In this document: positions 45,048 to 52,320 of the stretch, one piece after another
Position numbering within the stretch: position 1 is the stretch's first letter
Layout of the letters: the number at the start of each line of letters is the position of its first letter
Assembly: GCA_002395835.1 (NCBI GenBank)
Contig: DGVD01000018.1
Location: 248,001-312,000, forward strand
DNA length: 64,000 nt
DNA from: Bacteroidales bacterium UBA4293
Lineage (GTDB): Bacteria; Bacteroidota; Bacteroidia; Bacteroidales; Bacteroidaceae
Direction: 5' to 3'
Translations under genes and position numbers: made by a program
The notes under the pieces: model-generated
Seen by the model: the letters and a program-made list of their open reading frames with translations, nothing else
Databases searched by the model: none
Told to the model about the DNA's origin: nothing

Positions 45048-46532
45048 ATGGCAGACATTACAAGAAGAGACTTTTTAAAGAAAGGAAGCCTGGCATTGGC
45101 AGGTATGATGGTGGCTCCAAACATCCTTCAGGCTTCCGTGCTCGACACGCATGGTGACCAGAAAAAAAAGGCACCAAGTGACAAACTCAACATCCTCGGT
45201 GTGGGAATCGGAGGACGTGGCGCAGCCAATCTGGCGGAGATGGAGACCGAGAACATCATCGGTCTGTGCGACGTGGACTGGAATTATGCGAAGCATGTCT
45301 TCGAGAAGTATCCAAAGGCTAAAGCCTACAACGACTACCGCAAGATGTTCGACGAGATGCTGGACAAGGCAGATGCCGTGATGATTGCCACTGCCGACCA
45401 CACGCATGCTATCATTGCAGCAGAGGCCATAGCCGCAGGCAAGCATGTCTATCTGGAGAAACCTATGACGCTCTACCCTTACGAGAGCCGTCTGCTCACG
45501 AAACTGGCCGCAAAGTACAAGGTAGCCACCCAGCAGGGCAACCAGGGCGCTTCCAGTGAGGGCACACGCAAGGCGTTGAACTGGCTCTGGAATGGAGAGA
45601 TTGGTGAAGTGACCCGCATAGAGGCGTTTACCAATCGTCCTATCTGGCCACAGGGTATGGCAGTTCCTACCGAAAAGCCTGCAATACCTAGCACGCTGAA
45701 CTGGGATGCCTTCATCGGTCCGGCAAAGTATCGCGACTATCATCCTTCTTACACCCCATGGAACTTCCGCGGATGGTGGGACTTCGGTTCCGGAGCCCTG
45801 GGCGACATGGCCAACCACATCCTGCAAGTGGCCTTCAAGGGACTGAACCTGTACAACCCTACCGCCATCTTGGGCAGTTCCACCATGCTGATGACCGATG
45901 CCTGTCCTACGGCAGAAAAGATTACCTTCCGCTTCCCGGCCCGTCCTAACCTTCCACGCCTGGCTCTGCCAGAATGTGAGCTCACCTGGTACGATGGCGG
46001 ACTGCGTCCTGACCTACCGTTCAAAATGCCAAAAGGCAAGAAATTCGACGGCGATGGAGCCACCGTATTCTACGGCACCAAGGACATTATGGTAGTGGGA
46101 ACATACGGCCGCGACCCTATCCTCATTTCAGGTCGTGACCCAGAGGTACCTCAACTGGAGCGAGTGGTTACACTGAGCCACCAGCAAGACTGGATACGTG
46201 CCTGCAAGGAACCGGCTGAGACCCGCGTCAAATCGGCTTCCGACTTCAGTCTGGCAGGTCCTATGAACGAAGTGATTGTGCTGGGCTGTGCTGCCATCCG
46301 TTTGCAAGAACTGGAACAATGGCTCCATTGGGATGCAGAGAAGATGCGCTTCACCAACATCCCAGCCGACGCAAAGATTCGCGCCGTCATCGAAGACCGT
46401 TTCAACATTAAGGACGGACATCCTACGTTCGACCGCAAGTACAGCGATCCAGTGGATGCCAACGAATATGCGCAAAGTCTGATTATTCCGAAGTATTACA
46501 ATGGCTACAAACTGCCCGAGATGCCAGACTAA
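45048..46532 (+). CDS. Tat-exported Gfo/Idh/MocA family oxidoreductase
   Basis: 494 residues. Twin-arginine signal ITRRDFLKKGSLALAGMM, which implies export as a folded, cofactor-loaded protein. Rossmann motif GVGIGGRGAANLAEM (about 52-66), the EKPMTLYPYE catalytic motif and SHQQDWIRAC near the C-terminus. Such enzymes oxidise sugar hydroxyls with bound NAD(P). The next gene is a DUF1080 lipoprotein, so together they fit oxidation to a 3-keto-glycoside followed by cleavage. Confidence 0.9.
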   Translation: MADITRRDFLKKGSLALAGMMVAPNILQASVLDTHGDQKKKAPSDKLNILGVGIGGRGAANLAEMETENIIGLCDVDWNYAKHVFEKYPKAKAYNDYRKMFDEMLDKADAVMIATADHTHAIIAAEAIAAGKHVYLEKPMTLYPYESRLLTKLAAKYKVATQQGNQGASSEGTRKALNWLWNGEIGEVTRIEAFTNRPIWPQGMAVPTEKPAIPSTLNWDAFIGPAKYRDYHPSYTPWNFRGWWDFGSGALGDMANHILQVAFKGLNLYNPTAILGSSTMLMTDACPTAEKITFRFPARPNLPRLALPECELTWYDGGLRPDLPFKMPKGKKFDGDGATVFYGTKDIMVVGTYGRDPILISGRDPEVPQLERVVTLSHQQDWIRACKEPAETRVKSASDFSLAGPMNEVIVLGCAAIRLQELEQWLHWDAEKMRFTNIPADAKIRAVIEDRFNIKDGHPTFDRKYSDPVDANEYAQSLIIPKYYNGYKLPEMPD

Positions 46533-46571
46533 TACCTGTTATTTTCCCAAACAATCCAAACATCAAGAAAA

Positions 46572-47447
46572 ATGAAGAAAATACTATTCCTTGCAGTTAT
46601 GGGTACCATGCTGCTGGCATCGTGCAACAATAACAATAATAAATGTAACTGCAACTGCAACTGTTCCGGCTGCAGCTGCAACAAAGAGGCATCTGCCGCT
46701 CCTGTACTGGACTTTGAAGTGGCCGACAAGCAACTGGTAGACCTCAAGGATTTCCCTGTGGACCAGGACGGCTACATCACCCTGTTCGATGGCAAGACCC
46801 TGAAAGGCTGGCGCGGCTATGGAATGGATGAGCCTCCTACCAGCTGGGGCGTGGAAGATGGCGCCATCCATCTGAAAGGCTCCGGCACCGGCGAAGCACA
46901 AGTAGAAGGCGGTGGCGACCTCATCTTTGCCCACAAGTTCAAGAACTTCGACTTCGAGTTTGAATACAAGATTTCCGAAGGCGGAAACTCCGGCGTGTTC
47001 TATCTGGCACAGGAGGTGATGAGTAAGGGTGAATATCTGCCCATCTGGCAGTCCGCATCAGAGTACCAGGTTCTGGACAACGACGGTCACGAAGATGCGA
47101 AACTAGGTGTGGATGGCAACCGCCAGTCGGCCTCACTCTACGACATGATTCCAGCCAAGCCACAGAATGCCAAGAAGGCTGGCGAGTGGAACCAGGGTAA
47201 GATTACCGTCTTCAAGGGAACTGTGATTCATGCGCAGAACGGTGAGAACGTGCTGGAGTATCACCTCTGGACCCCGAAGTGGAAGGAGATGCTGCAAAAC
47301 AGCAAGTTCAACGAGACAGGCGACTTCCCTATTGCCTATAAGCTGCTTCTCAACATGGGCGGCGACAAACATGAAGGCTACGTAGGTTTCCAGGATCACG
47401 GCGATGACGTGTGGTACCGGAATGTCCGAATCAAAATTCGTGACTAA
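46572..47447 (+). CDS. DUF1080 lipoprotein (3-keto-disaccharide hydrolase-like)
   Basis: 291 residues. Lipobox LLASC (Cys about 17), then an unusual Asn/Cys linker (NNNNNKCNCNCNCSGCSC) before the concanavalin-like DUF1080 fold: GYITLFDGKTLKGWRGYG, FEYKISEGGNSGVFYLAQ, ASEYQVLDNDGHEDAK. The family's proposed activity is cleavage of 3-keto-glycosides made by a partner oxidoreductase. A decayed copy of its 5' end sits at 36681. Confidence 0.88.
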   Translation: MKKILFLAVMGTMLLASCNNNNNKCNCNCNCSGCSCNKEASAAPVLDFEVADKQLVDLKDFPVDQDGYITLFDGKTLKGWRGYGMDEPPTSWGVEDGAIHLKGSGTGEAQVEGGGDLIFAHKFKNFDFEFEYKISEGGNSGVFYLAQEVMSKGEYLPIWQSASEYQVLDNDGHEDAKLGVDGNRQSASLYDMIPAKPQNAKKAGEWNQGKITVFKGTVIHAQNGENVLEYHLWTPKWKEMLQNSKFNETGDFPIAYKLLLNMGGDKHEGYVGFQDHGDDVWYRNVRIKIRD

Positions 47448-47478
47448 ACCTTATTGAATTTTTCTTATAAGAGAAGCC

Positions 47479-47513
47479 TCCCCCTCCGTGTAGCTACACG
47501 AAGGGGGATTTCG
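47479..47513 (+). terminator. Terminator-like hairpin after the DUF1080 gene
   Basis: 15-bp stem TCCCCCTCCGTGTAG / CTACACGAAGGGGGA (one C-A mismatch), followed by TTTC only. Confidence 0.55.
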
Positions 47514-47535
47514 CAGTTCAAAAATAAATAAACTG

Positions 47536-48651
47536 ATGACGAAGACTTGGACCATCGATGCAGAGGGCGTGCTCACCATTCGCCCCGGATTCCGCCGGCA
47601 GAAAGGTCAGCCCGATTTCTATGCCCGCCGGGAAGAGATAAAAGCCATTGTGGTGCAGGAAGGGGTTCGTGAAATAGGAAACAGTTGGTTCTCCTACCTG
47701 AACCAGGTGCGCTGGGTTTCCCTGCCCACCACCCTCCGCCGCATTGGGCAGAGCGCCTTCATCAGTTGCGAGTCCCTACAGGAAGTACACCTCCCACAGG
47801 GCGTGGAAGAGCTGGCAGAGAGCGCCTTTCAAGACTGCTCCCAGGTGCGCCGTTTCCATCTGCCCGCCTCCTTGAAAAGCATCGGCTATTTGGCCATGCA
47901 TGTGGGCGAAGGGCATCTGCTCTCCATCCAGGTGGAGAAAGGGAATCCCCACTTCACCTCCGTTCACGGAGTACTTTATAACCGCACCAAGACCACCATT
48001 CTGCAGTACCCTTGTGCCAAGCGCAGGAAAGAATACCCCCTTCCCTCCAGCGTTACCCAGATAGCCGATGACTGCTTCGCACATGCCCGCCATCTGGAGC
48101 ACGTGAGCCTACCCCCAGGGCTGAAAGTGCTGGGAAGCAGCGCCTTCTCATTTTGCAGCAAGTTGCAGCGCATGCACGTTCCCCAGGGCGTGAGCGTCAT
48201 TCCCAGCTATGCCTTCTTCTGCTGCGAAGCCCTCACGGAGATAAGCCTGCCAGATTGTCTGGAAGGACTGGGAGCCGAGGCCTTCACCTTCTGCCCCCTC
48301 ACGGAGTTCCGCATTCCCCAGGGAGTACAGATGCTGGACTATGCCGTACTGGCCAACACCCATATCACAGAAATTACCATCCCGGAGGGCGTGACGGAAA
48401 TAAACAACAGTGCCTTCTTTGAGTGCCCCCAGCTCCGCAAGGTCACCCTTCCACAGAGTCTTCAGAGCATCTGGGAGAAGGCATTCTGCTTCTGCAGCTC
48501 CCTCACGGAGATAGAGATTCCCCAGCAGGTGTGGCACATCACGGACGATGTGTTTGTGGGCTGCACCAGCCTGCGCCGCATCATCCTCCATGCCCGGGAC
48601 ATCGATTCCCTCTGCTGGGTGCCTGAGGGAGTGGAAGTGGTGAAAGAGTAA
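47536..48651 (+). CDS. BspA-type leucine-rich-repeat (LRR_5) protein
   Basis: 371 residues made of about 12 repeats of the form I-x-x-x-A-F-x-x-C-x-x-L-x-x-V-x-L-P (for example RIGQSAFISCESLQEVHLP and VIPSYAFFCCEALTEISLP). These usually mediate binding at the cell surface. No signal peptide is visible (starts MTKTWTIDAEGVLTIRP), so this one may stay in the cytoplasm or lack its N-terminus. No clear promoter box. Confidence 0.88.
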   Translation: MTKTWTIDAEGVLTIRPGFRRQKGQPDFYARREEIKAIVVQEGVREIGNSWFSYLNQVRWVSLPTTLRRIGQSAFISCESLQEVHLPQGVEELAESAFQDCSQVRRFHLPASLKSIGYLAMHVGEGHLLSIQVEKGNPHFTSVHGVLYNRTKTTILQYPCAKRRKEYPLPSSVTQIADDCFAHARHLEHVSLPPGLKVLGSSAFSFCSKLQRMHVPQGVSVIPSYAFFCCEALTEISLPDCLEGLGAEAFTFCPLTEFRIPQGVQMLDYAVLANTHITEITIPEGVTEINNSAFFECPQLRKVTLPQSLQSIWEKAFCFCSSLTEIEIPQQVWHITDDVFVGCTSLRRIILHARDIDSLCWVPEGVEVVKE

Positions 48652-48793
48652 AAAATAGAGAGAGGTTTAAACTACTTTTATCCGAAAGCCAGTGAAAGCA
48701 TTGAACAAGGCTATCTTTACCTATTCTTTACAATTCATGTTTGAAAAATTACAAACTAAATTAATGTTCGGTAAATTACAAACATTACCTTAA

Positions 48794-48805
48794 ATGGGGA
48801 CAGGT
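48794..48805. repeat. Short dispersed repeat ACCTGTCCCCAT, copy B (inverted)
   Basis: ATGGGGACAGGT, the reverse complement of copies A and C. Confidence 0.4.
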
Positions 48806-48823
48806 CACCGATTGAGGTATGAA

Positions 48824-48902
48824 GCCAACTTTTCAGGAAATGAGTCAACCAAATCTGGCTGTATAGTCAACCTTTTCAGGGTTAATTGTCAACTTTTTCC
48901 GT
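48824..48902. repeat. GTCAACnTTTTC repeat cluster, possibly an IS21-type terminus
   Basis: GCCAACTTTTCAGG (48824), GTCAACCTTTTCAGG (48866) and GTCAACTTTTTCCGT (48888) are direct repeats 42 and 22 bases apart; a partial GTCAACC is at 48844. Multiple terminal repeats of this kind are typical of IS21-family ends. No transposase gene is beside it, so it would be a solo end. Confidence 0.4.
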
Positions 48903-49120
48903 ATAAAGCAGTTTAATTAAGCCCCGAAAACGCCCTTTTTTGTTAAAATTCTATTAGCGCACGATTTAATTCAAAAAATGGGTGTTTTTAGCCTGATTTT
49001 GCGGAATTACGAGGAAGATGATGACACAGGCAAGAAAAAAGCAGGATAACAAATATTGCATAAGTATATGATAATCAGTATTTTATATAAATTTCATATC
49101 ATTCTTTTAAAATACGCCCG

Positions 49121-49322
49121 TGTCACGCGTGTCGTGTCATTAGTGTCATTAACTTTTTGCATATACCCACTTTTTGCAGGATATGCTGAAACATACAAAA
49201 TGGCTAAACTAGAGTTAAGAATATAATATTATATATAATATTATATTCTTAAATTTCTGTTCGACATTTTTTACATAAGTCTTAAAACCTTAATGACACT
49301 AATGACACGACACGGATGACAC
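49121..49322. repeat. Nested inverted repeat with mirrored TGTC iterations
   Basis: Left arm 49130-49153 and right arm 49290-49313 are perfect 24-bp reverse complements; with a few mismatches the arms extend outward to 49121 and 49322. Each arm carries four TGTC units (49122, 49131, 49136, 49145; GACA at 49295, 49304, 49309, 49318), spaced 9-5-9 on both sides. Resembles iterated protein-binding sites at replication origins or regulatory loci. Confidence 0.75.
49215..49252. repeat. 38-bp perfect AT palindrome
   Basis: Each half is 19 bases, beginning TTAAGAATATAATATTATA, and the second half is its exact reverse complement. It lies inside the larger inverted repeat, offset about 12 bases from its centre. 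Confidence 0.85.
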
Positions 49323-49341
49323 GCTTAAAGGCTAATTTTTC

Positions 49342-49399
49342 CTCCCCAGTTAAGAAAAATTTTTTCTCCAGTTAGGGAGAAATTTTCCGCTAACTAACC
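49342..49399. repeat. Dispersed AGTT palindrome element, copy 3
   Basis: CTCCCCAGTTAAGAAA, then TTTTCTCCAGTTAGGGAG, then an inverted CTAACTAACC. Clearly related to copies 1 and 2. Confidence 0.55.
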
Positions 49400-49507
49400 A
49401 CCCTTTAAAAGTGCTTTCTGCAGTTTGCTGAATTTCAGTAAATTATCCTTACATTTCAAATTATTTTCACTTTTTCGTCATTTTTTTGCGTTTTGTGAGT
49501 TTGGAAA

Positions 49508-49539
49508 TTTGGAAAATGGCGAAAAGTGTATTACCTTTG
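49508..49539 (+). promoter_or_regulatory. Promoter of the HU-like gene
   Basis: TTTG at 49508-49511, 20 bases, TACCTTTG at 49532-49539: both elements and ideal spacing. Confidence 0.75.
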
Positions 49540-49545
49540 CAGTAA

Positions 49546-49661
49546 GATTTCAAATCAGGGGCTATATACACAGCCGGCAAAGAGAACCCCTGAGGGAATA
49601 AATCTCCAGCTCTACTATGAGCTATACAAATACAACATCTAATACCTAAATTCTAAACATT
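49546..49661 (+). other. Structured 5' leader of the HU-like gene
   Basis: About 115 nt before the ATG, unusually long here. Two hairpins can be drawn: TCAGGGG / CCCCTGA enclosing about 23 nt, and AGCTC-TACTAT-GAGCT. It could hold a regulatory element; no known motif recognised. Confidence 0.4.
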
Positions 49662-50207
49662 ATGGCAATTAAAGTTAAAGCAAAGGAAACCTTGCTCAAA
49701 ATCGGTAAGTATGCAGGTTCCTATCGTTATGTACTGTCAGCAGATCTATACAGCCAGTTGGCAGCAAACAAAGTTATCTCTGAAGCATCACTTCGCTCTG
49801 GTCTTTCTAAGGGTGTAATGAATGCCGCTTGGGAAGCTATCGGTGACGTGATTTCCGCATGGGCTACTGAGGGTCACTCTGTAGCAGTTCCAGGACTTGG
49901 TTCAATGCGTTTTGGCTTGAACGCTAGGTCAGTAGGCAGCGTGGAGGAAGTCAGCTCTGGTCTGATAACTACCCGTAAGGTCATCTTCGTTCCAAGTGCA
50001 GACATCAAGCAGGAGTTGAAGGACACCAGCATCAGCATCACTTGCTACGACCGTAACGGCAAGGTAGTGAAGACTGTAACCAGTGCAGACCCAGGTGAAG
50101 TGGAGGAAGACAACACCAACACGAACACTGATGCTACTGAGCAGGGCGGTTCATCTACTGAACAGGGTGGTGGAACTTCCGATTCCGGTGGTGACATGGG
50201 TGAATAA
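49662..50207 (+). CDS. HU-like DNA-binding protein with low-complexity tail
   Basis: 181 residues. Residues 1-125 have the HU/IHF-type layout of the Bacteroidales HU-HIG-like group (AIGDVISAWATEGHSVAVP, LGSMRFGLNARS). The last 45 residues are Asn/Thr/Gly/Ser-rich (TNTNTDATEQGGSSTEQGG) and probably disordered. In related genomes such genes lie next to 'smalltalk' microproteins, as here. Nucleoid or element-specific role is not established. Confidence 0.82.
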   Translation: MAIKVKAKETLLKIGKYAGSYRYVLSADLYSQLAANKVISEASLRSGLSKGVMNAAWEAIGDVISAWATEGHSVAVPGLGSMRFGLNARSVGSVEEVSSGLITTRKVIFVPSADIKQELKDTSISITCYDRNGKVVKTVTSADPGEVEEDNTNTNTDATEQGGSSTEQGGGTSDSGGDMGE

Positions 50208-50212
50208 CCTCA

Positions 50213-50250
50213 GCTCACCCTCGTAGTGCAGTCGCAAGATGGGGGTGAGC
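50213..50250 (+). other. Hairpin after the HU-like gene
   Basis: GCTCACCC / GGGTGAGC 8-bp stem with a 22-nt loop, no T-run. Possible attenuator or mRNA-end structure. Confidence 0.35.
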
Positions 50251-50365
50251 ACCGTATCTGAGATAGTTTGAAAAAATAGAATTAAGTTTCTAGAAAGGTG
50301 GAGGGTTTCCCTCTGGGAAATGCGCACATCCACCTTTTACCACTAAACCTAAAATCTTTACAATT

Positions 50366-50464
50366 ATGGCAGAAAACAAAAACATGTTCTGGAGCCGAAT
50401 CATCAACATTGTAATCACTGTCCTGACAGCCATTGCAACTACCTTCGGCCTGAACCAATTCTAA
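50366..50464 (+). CDS. Smalltalk microprotein, copy 1
   Basis: 32 residues: a short polar start (MAENKNMFWS) and one hydrophobic helix (IINIVITVLTAIATTFGL). It matches my memory of the Bacteroides 'smalltalk protein' family, which lies downstream of HU-like genes and often before an amidase. Function unknown, likely a membrane peptide. An A-rich leader precedes the ATG; the membrane ORF follows 19 bases later. Confidence 0.75.
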   Translation: MAENKNMFWSRIINIVITVLTAIATTFGLNQF

Positions 50465-50483
50465 ACAGAGAGAGGGATAAACC

Positions 50484-50699
50484 ATGAAACACGCACAGAT
50501 TATTTCAGCCCTAGTGCTCCTAACCACTGGAGTAATCCTCTCCTTCATAGGATTCTTCACCGAGCCAGTGGGAGAGATTTCCGACAGTGTGTTATGGTAC
50601 TTCGCACAGACCCTTATTTATGCTGGCTCCGTCTTCGGACTCAAGGCATACGTGGATAAGATGATTTCCAGCGGTTCTTTTAAGAAACCAGGTGAATAA
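50484..50699 (+). CDS. 71-aa two-helix membrane protein, copy 1
   Basis: Two hydrophobic segments (about 5-26 and 36-56) separated by a short acidic loop (EPVGEISDS), basic C-terminus (SGSFKKPGE). The topology is like small holins, but nothing more specific can be seen. Identical to copy 2 except at the last few residues (SFKKPGE against SLKRPGE). No amidase gene follows, unlike the usual arrangement. Confidence 0.7.
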   Translation: MKHAQIISALVLLTTGVILSFIGFFTEPVGEISDSVLWYFAQTLIYAGSVFGLKAYVDKMISSGSFKKPGE

Positions 50700-50704
50700 A
50701 AACA

Positions 50705-50737
50705 AACCAGCCCTACACTAAAGAAGAGCTGGTTTTT
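50705..50737 (+). terminator. Terminator after cassette copy 1
   Basis: AACCAGC (50705-50711) / GCTGGTT (50728-50734) followed by TTTTTA. Confidence 0.7.
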
Positions 50738-50830
50738 AGTCTTCTGATGATGCAAATCTTTCGTAAAATACGTCAAATCAAGGATGGAATCACGCATTAT
50801 GGCGTTTTTTCTTGCATAATGCTTTTATGA

Positions 50831-51736
50831 CTACTCAACACCAAAAAACTTTCGTACTTCAGGAGAAAGTTTAGATTTATAATCGATGTTGTATTCTTTA
50901 CAGTCTTGAATAATCTCCTTAGCACTTCTTTGCATAAATTTTAATTCATCTTGTTTTACAGAACTTGGATCTTTTTTATATAAACCGAAGAATTCCACTA
51001 AATTATTTAATCTATTAATAGTAGTTTTAATGATTTCACTTCTTGCTTCTGCGGACCTTCTTTCAGCTTCTGCGGACCTTCTTTCAGCTTCTGCGGACCT
51101 TCTTTCAGCTTCTGCGGACCTTCTTTCAGCTTCTGCGGACCTTTGATTAAATTCAGCAGATTTTTTTTCTATGAATGGCATGATTCCATCTTTATATCTT
51201 TGTCCGCAAGACATTACGTTTTTAACAGCTATTCTAAAATCATTTAGGGTATTAGAATCTTTATTATCACACGCATATCGACCAGTAAGCTGTTTACAAA
51301 TAATATCCCATATAAACATTAGTTGGTTATCCTTACTGATGCCCCAGTCAGATTCCATCTCTTTTATTACAAAATCTGTAGTAAACGACCAACTGTTAGT
51401 ACCATTTAATTCTATTACATAAAGATTTTCTTTGAGAACAGAATCGATTTTGTTCTTATAGGCAGAAGGTATTTTTGTGCATGTCTTCTTTTCAGTATAG
51501 GCAACCATACTCGTATCAGCCGCTGACACCACATTGGGTTGAGGAGAAACAGTGGCGAGGGACTTCGCCCCTACGGGAATGCCTACAAGCCAAAGTACCG
51601 CCAACAACAGTGCAAAAGAAAGCCCTCTCCATCTGCCTATGCATGATGGAAGAACAAATGCCTTTCTCTGCAAGAAATGCAATGAGGATGCTGAAAATGA
51701 AAGATGTTTTGCGGTTGTTTTTTCTGTTCTCTTCAT
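50831..51736 (-). CDS. Exported protein with heptad tandem repeat (coiled coil)
   Basis: 301 residues. A long basic N-region precedes a hydrophobic signal (LSFALLLAVLWLVGIPVGA, about 40-58). After a globular middle with four Cys comes a run of five RSAEAE(R) heptads (about residues 200-235), an uninterrupted charged coiled coil, then a helical C-terminus. Not a family I recognise. The heptads are encoded by an in-frame 21-bp repeat. Located between the two cassette copies on the opposite strand. Confidence 0.65.
   Translation of the reverse strand: MKRTEKTTAKHLSFSASSLHFLQRKAFVLPSCIGRWRGLSFALLLAVLWLVGIPVGAKSLATVSPQPNVVSAADTSMVAYTEKKTCTKIPSAYKNKIDSVLKENLYVIELNGTNSWSFTTDFVIKEMESDWGISKDNQLMFIWDIICKQLTGRYACDNKDSNTLNDFRIAVKNVMSCGQRYKDGIMPFIEKKSAEFNQRSAEAERRSAEAERRSAEAERRSAEAERRSAEARSEIIKTTINRLNNLVEFFGLYKKDPSSVKQDELKFMQRSAKEIIQDCKEYNIDYKSKLSPEVRKFFGVE
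51045..51149. repeat. 21-bp in-frame tandem repeat (4 perfect units plus a partial)
   Basis: Units start at 51045, 51066, 51087, 51108 and 51129; each begins GCTTCTGCGGACCTTC. The four full units are identical, the last diverges after 15 bases. Identity at nucleotide level indicates recent slippage rather than selection on the protein alone. Confidence 0.9.
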
Positions 51737-51811
51737 GGTTGTAGCATAGTTTCCGAACTTGTCTCTTTCGACTGGACAGCATCCGGAAGGGACAGTTCAG
51801 TTAATATGTCG

Positions 51812-51819
51812 CAAAATTA
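51812..51819 (-). promoter_or_regulatory. -7 box TAATTTTG for the heptad-repeat gene
   Basis: Exact minus-strand match followed by GCG; leader about 75 nt. Confidence 0.55.
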
Positions 51820-51896
51820 TATAATGCATTTCAAAATTTCAAATAATATCATAAAAAAGTGAAGATGCCAAGTTTTCAGACACACTAATTGGAACA

Positions 51897-52097
51897 CTAC
51901 CTCTCGTTCACTCTTAGGTATCTTCCGAAAAGGATGGCCTCGTTGTTCTCTTCATACCATTGGGTCATCTTCTCTGACTTGTCAGCAATCTGCAATCCCT
52001 TGTATGCAACGAAAGCAGCAAAAATGGCTATGAGAATGATGGCACCGATGAAGATATACCGCTCCTTGCGAAGATTGTCGTTGGCTGACCGATGGCT
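51897..52097 (-). pseudogene. 3' fragment of a membrane-protein gene
   Basis: Reading on the minus strand gives about 65 codons: basic helix (RSANDNLRKERYIFIG), one membrane segment (AIILIAIFAAFVAY), then a soluble helix ending LFGRYLRVNER and a stop. An in-frame TGA and no start codon lie upstream, so only the C-terminal part remains. Not recognised. Confidence 0.5.
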
Positions 52098-52125
52098 TCA
52101 AAAGCTGGCTCGGTAAAAGTGGCAT

Positions 52126-52160
52126 CAACGTTACAAGGGACCTGTCCCCATGTAACGTTG
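52126..52160. repeat. Palindrome containing ACCTGTCCCCATG (copy C)
   Basis: CAACGTTACA (52126-52135) / TGTAACGTTG (52151-52160) perfect arms around AGGGACCTGTCCCCA, the complete form of the short repeat also at 44938 and 48794. Confidence 0.6.
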
Positions 52161-52200
52161 CAACCAACCACAAAACACTAAACCTAAAATCTTTACAATT

Positions 52201-52299
52201 ATGGCAGAAAACAAAAACATGTTCTGGAGCCGAATCATCAACATTGTAATCACTGTCCTGACAGCCATTGCAACTACCTTCGGCCTGAACCAATTCTAA
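52201..52299 (+). CDS. Smalltalk microprotein, copy 2
   Basis: 32 residues, identical in nucleotide and protein sequence to copy 1 at 50366. No HU-like gene precedes it; the upstream sequence is the palindrome and the membrane-gene fragment. Confidence 0.72.
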   Translation: MAENKNMFWSRIINIVITVLTAIATTFGLNQF

Positions 52300-52320
52300 A
52301 CAGAGAGAGGGGGATAAACC

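Larger units (their letters stand above)
48652..49507. other. Gene-free stretch with mobile-element-like repeats and a nested inverted repeat
   Basis: No supported gene on either strand. It contains a copy of the ACCTGTCCCC motif (48794-48805), a GTCAAC repeat cluster (48824-48902), a nested inverted repeat with a perfect palindrome (49121-49322) and a third AGTT element (49342-49399). Strongly AT-rich compared with the LRR gene to its left. Confidence 0.6.
50341..50700 (+). repeat. Duplicated cassette, copy 1
   Basis: Matches 52176-52540: both hold a smalltalk ORF and the 71-aa membrane ORF. About the first 265 bases are identical except for a G-run of 3 here and 5 in copy 2; base changes cluster in the last 95 bases. 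Confidence 0.9.

Noticed and set aside
45075..45827. Minus-strand open frame of 250 codons
   Set aside because: Antisense to the Tat-exported oxidoreductase; His/Cys-rich product without motifs, typical of a shadow frame in GC-richer DNA.
47685..48626. Several plus- and minus-strand frames inside the LRR gene
   Set aside because: Shadows of a repetitive GC-rich coding region; only the LRR frame shows periodic leucine repeats.
50747..50830. 27-codon plus-strand ORF between the terminator and the heptad gene
   Set aside because: Follows a terminator, has no promoter box, and overlaps a hairpin (50794-50822) at the end of the convergent gene.
51516..51782. 88-codon minus-strand frame overlapping the heptad-repeat gene
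   Set aside because: Different frame over the signal-peptide region; Cys/Arg-rich product without a domain. The 301-residue frame carries the repeat and a signal peptide.
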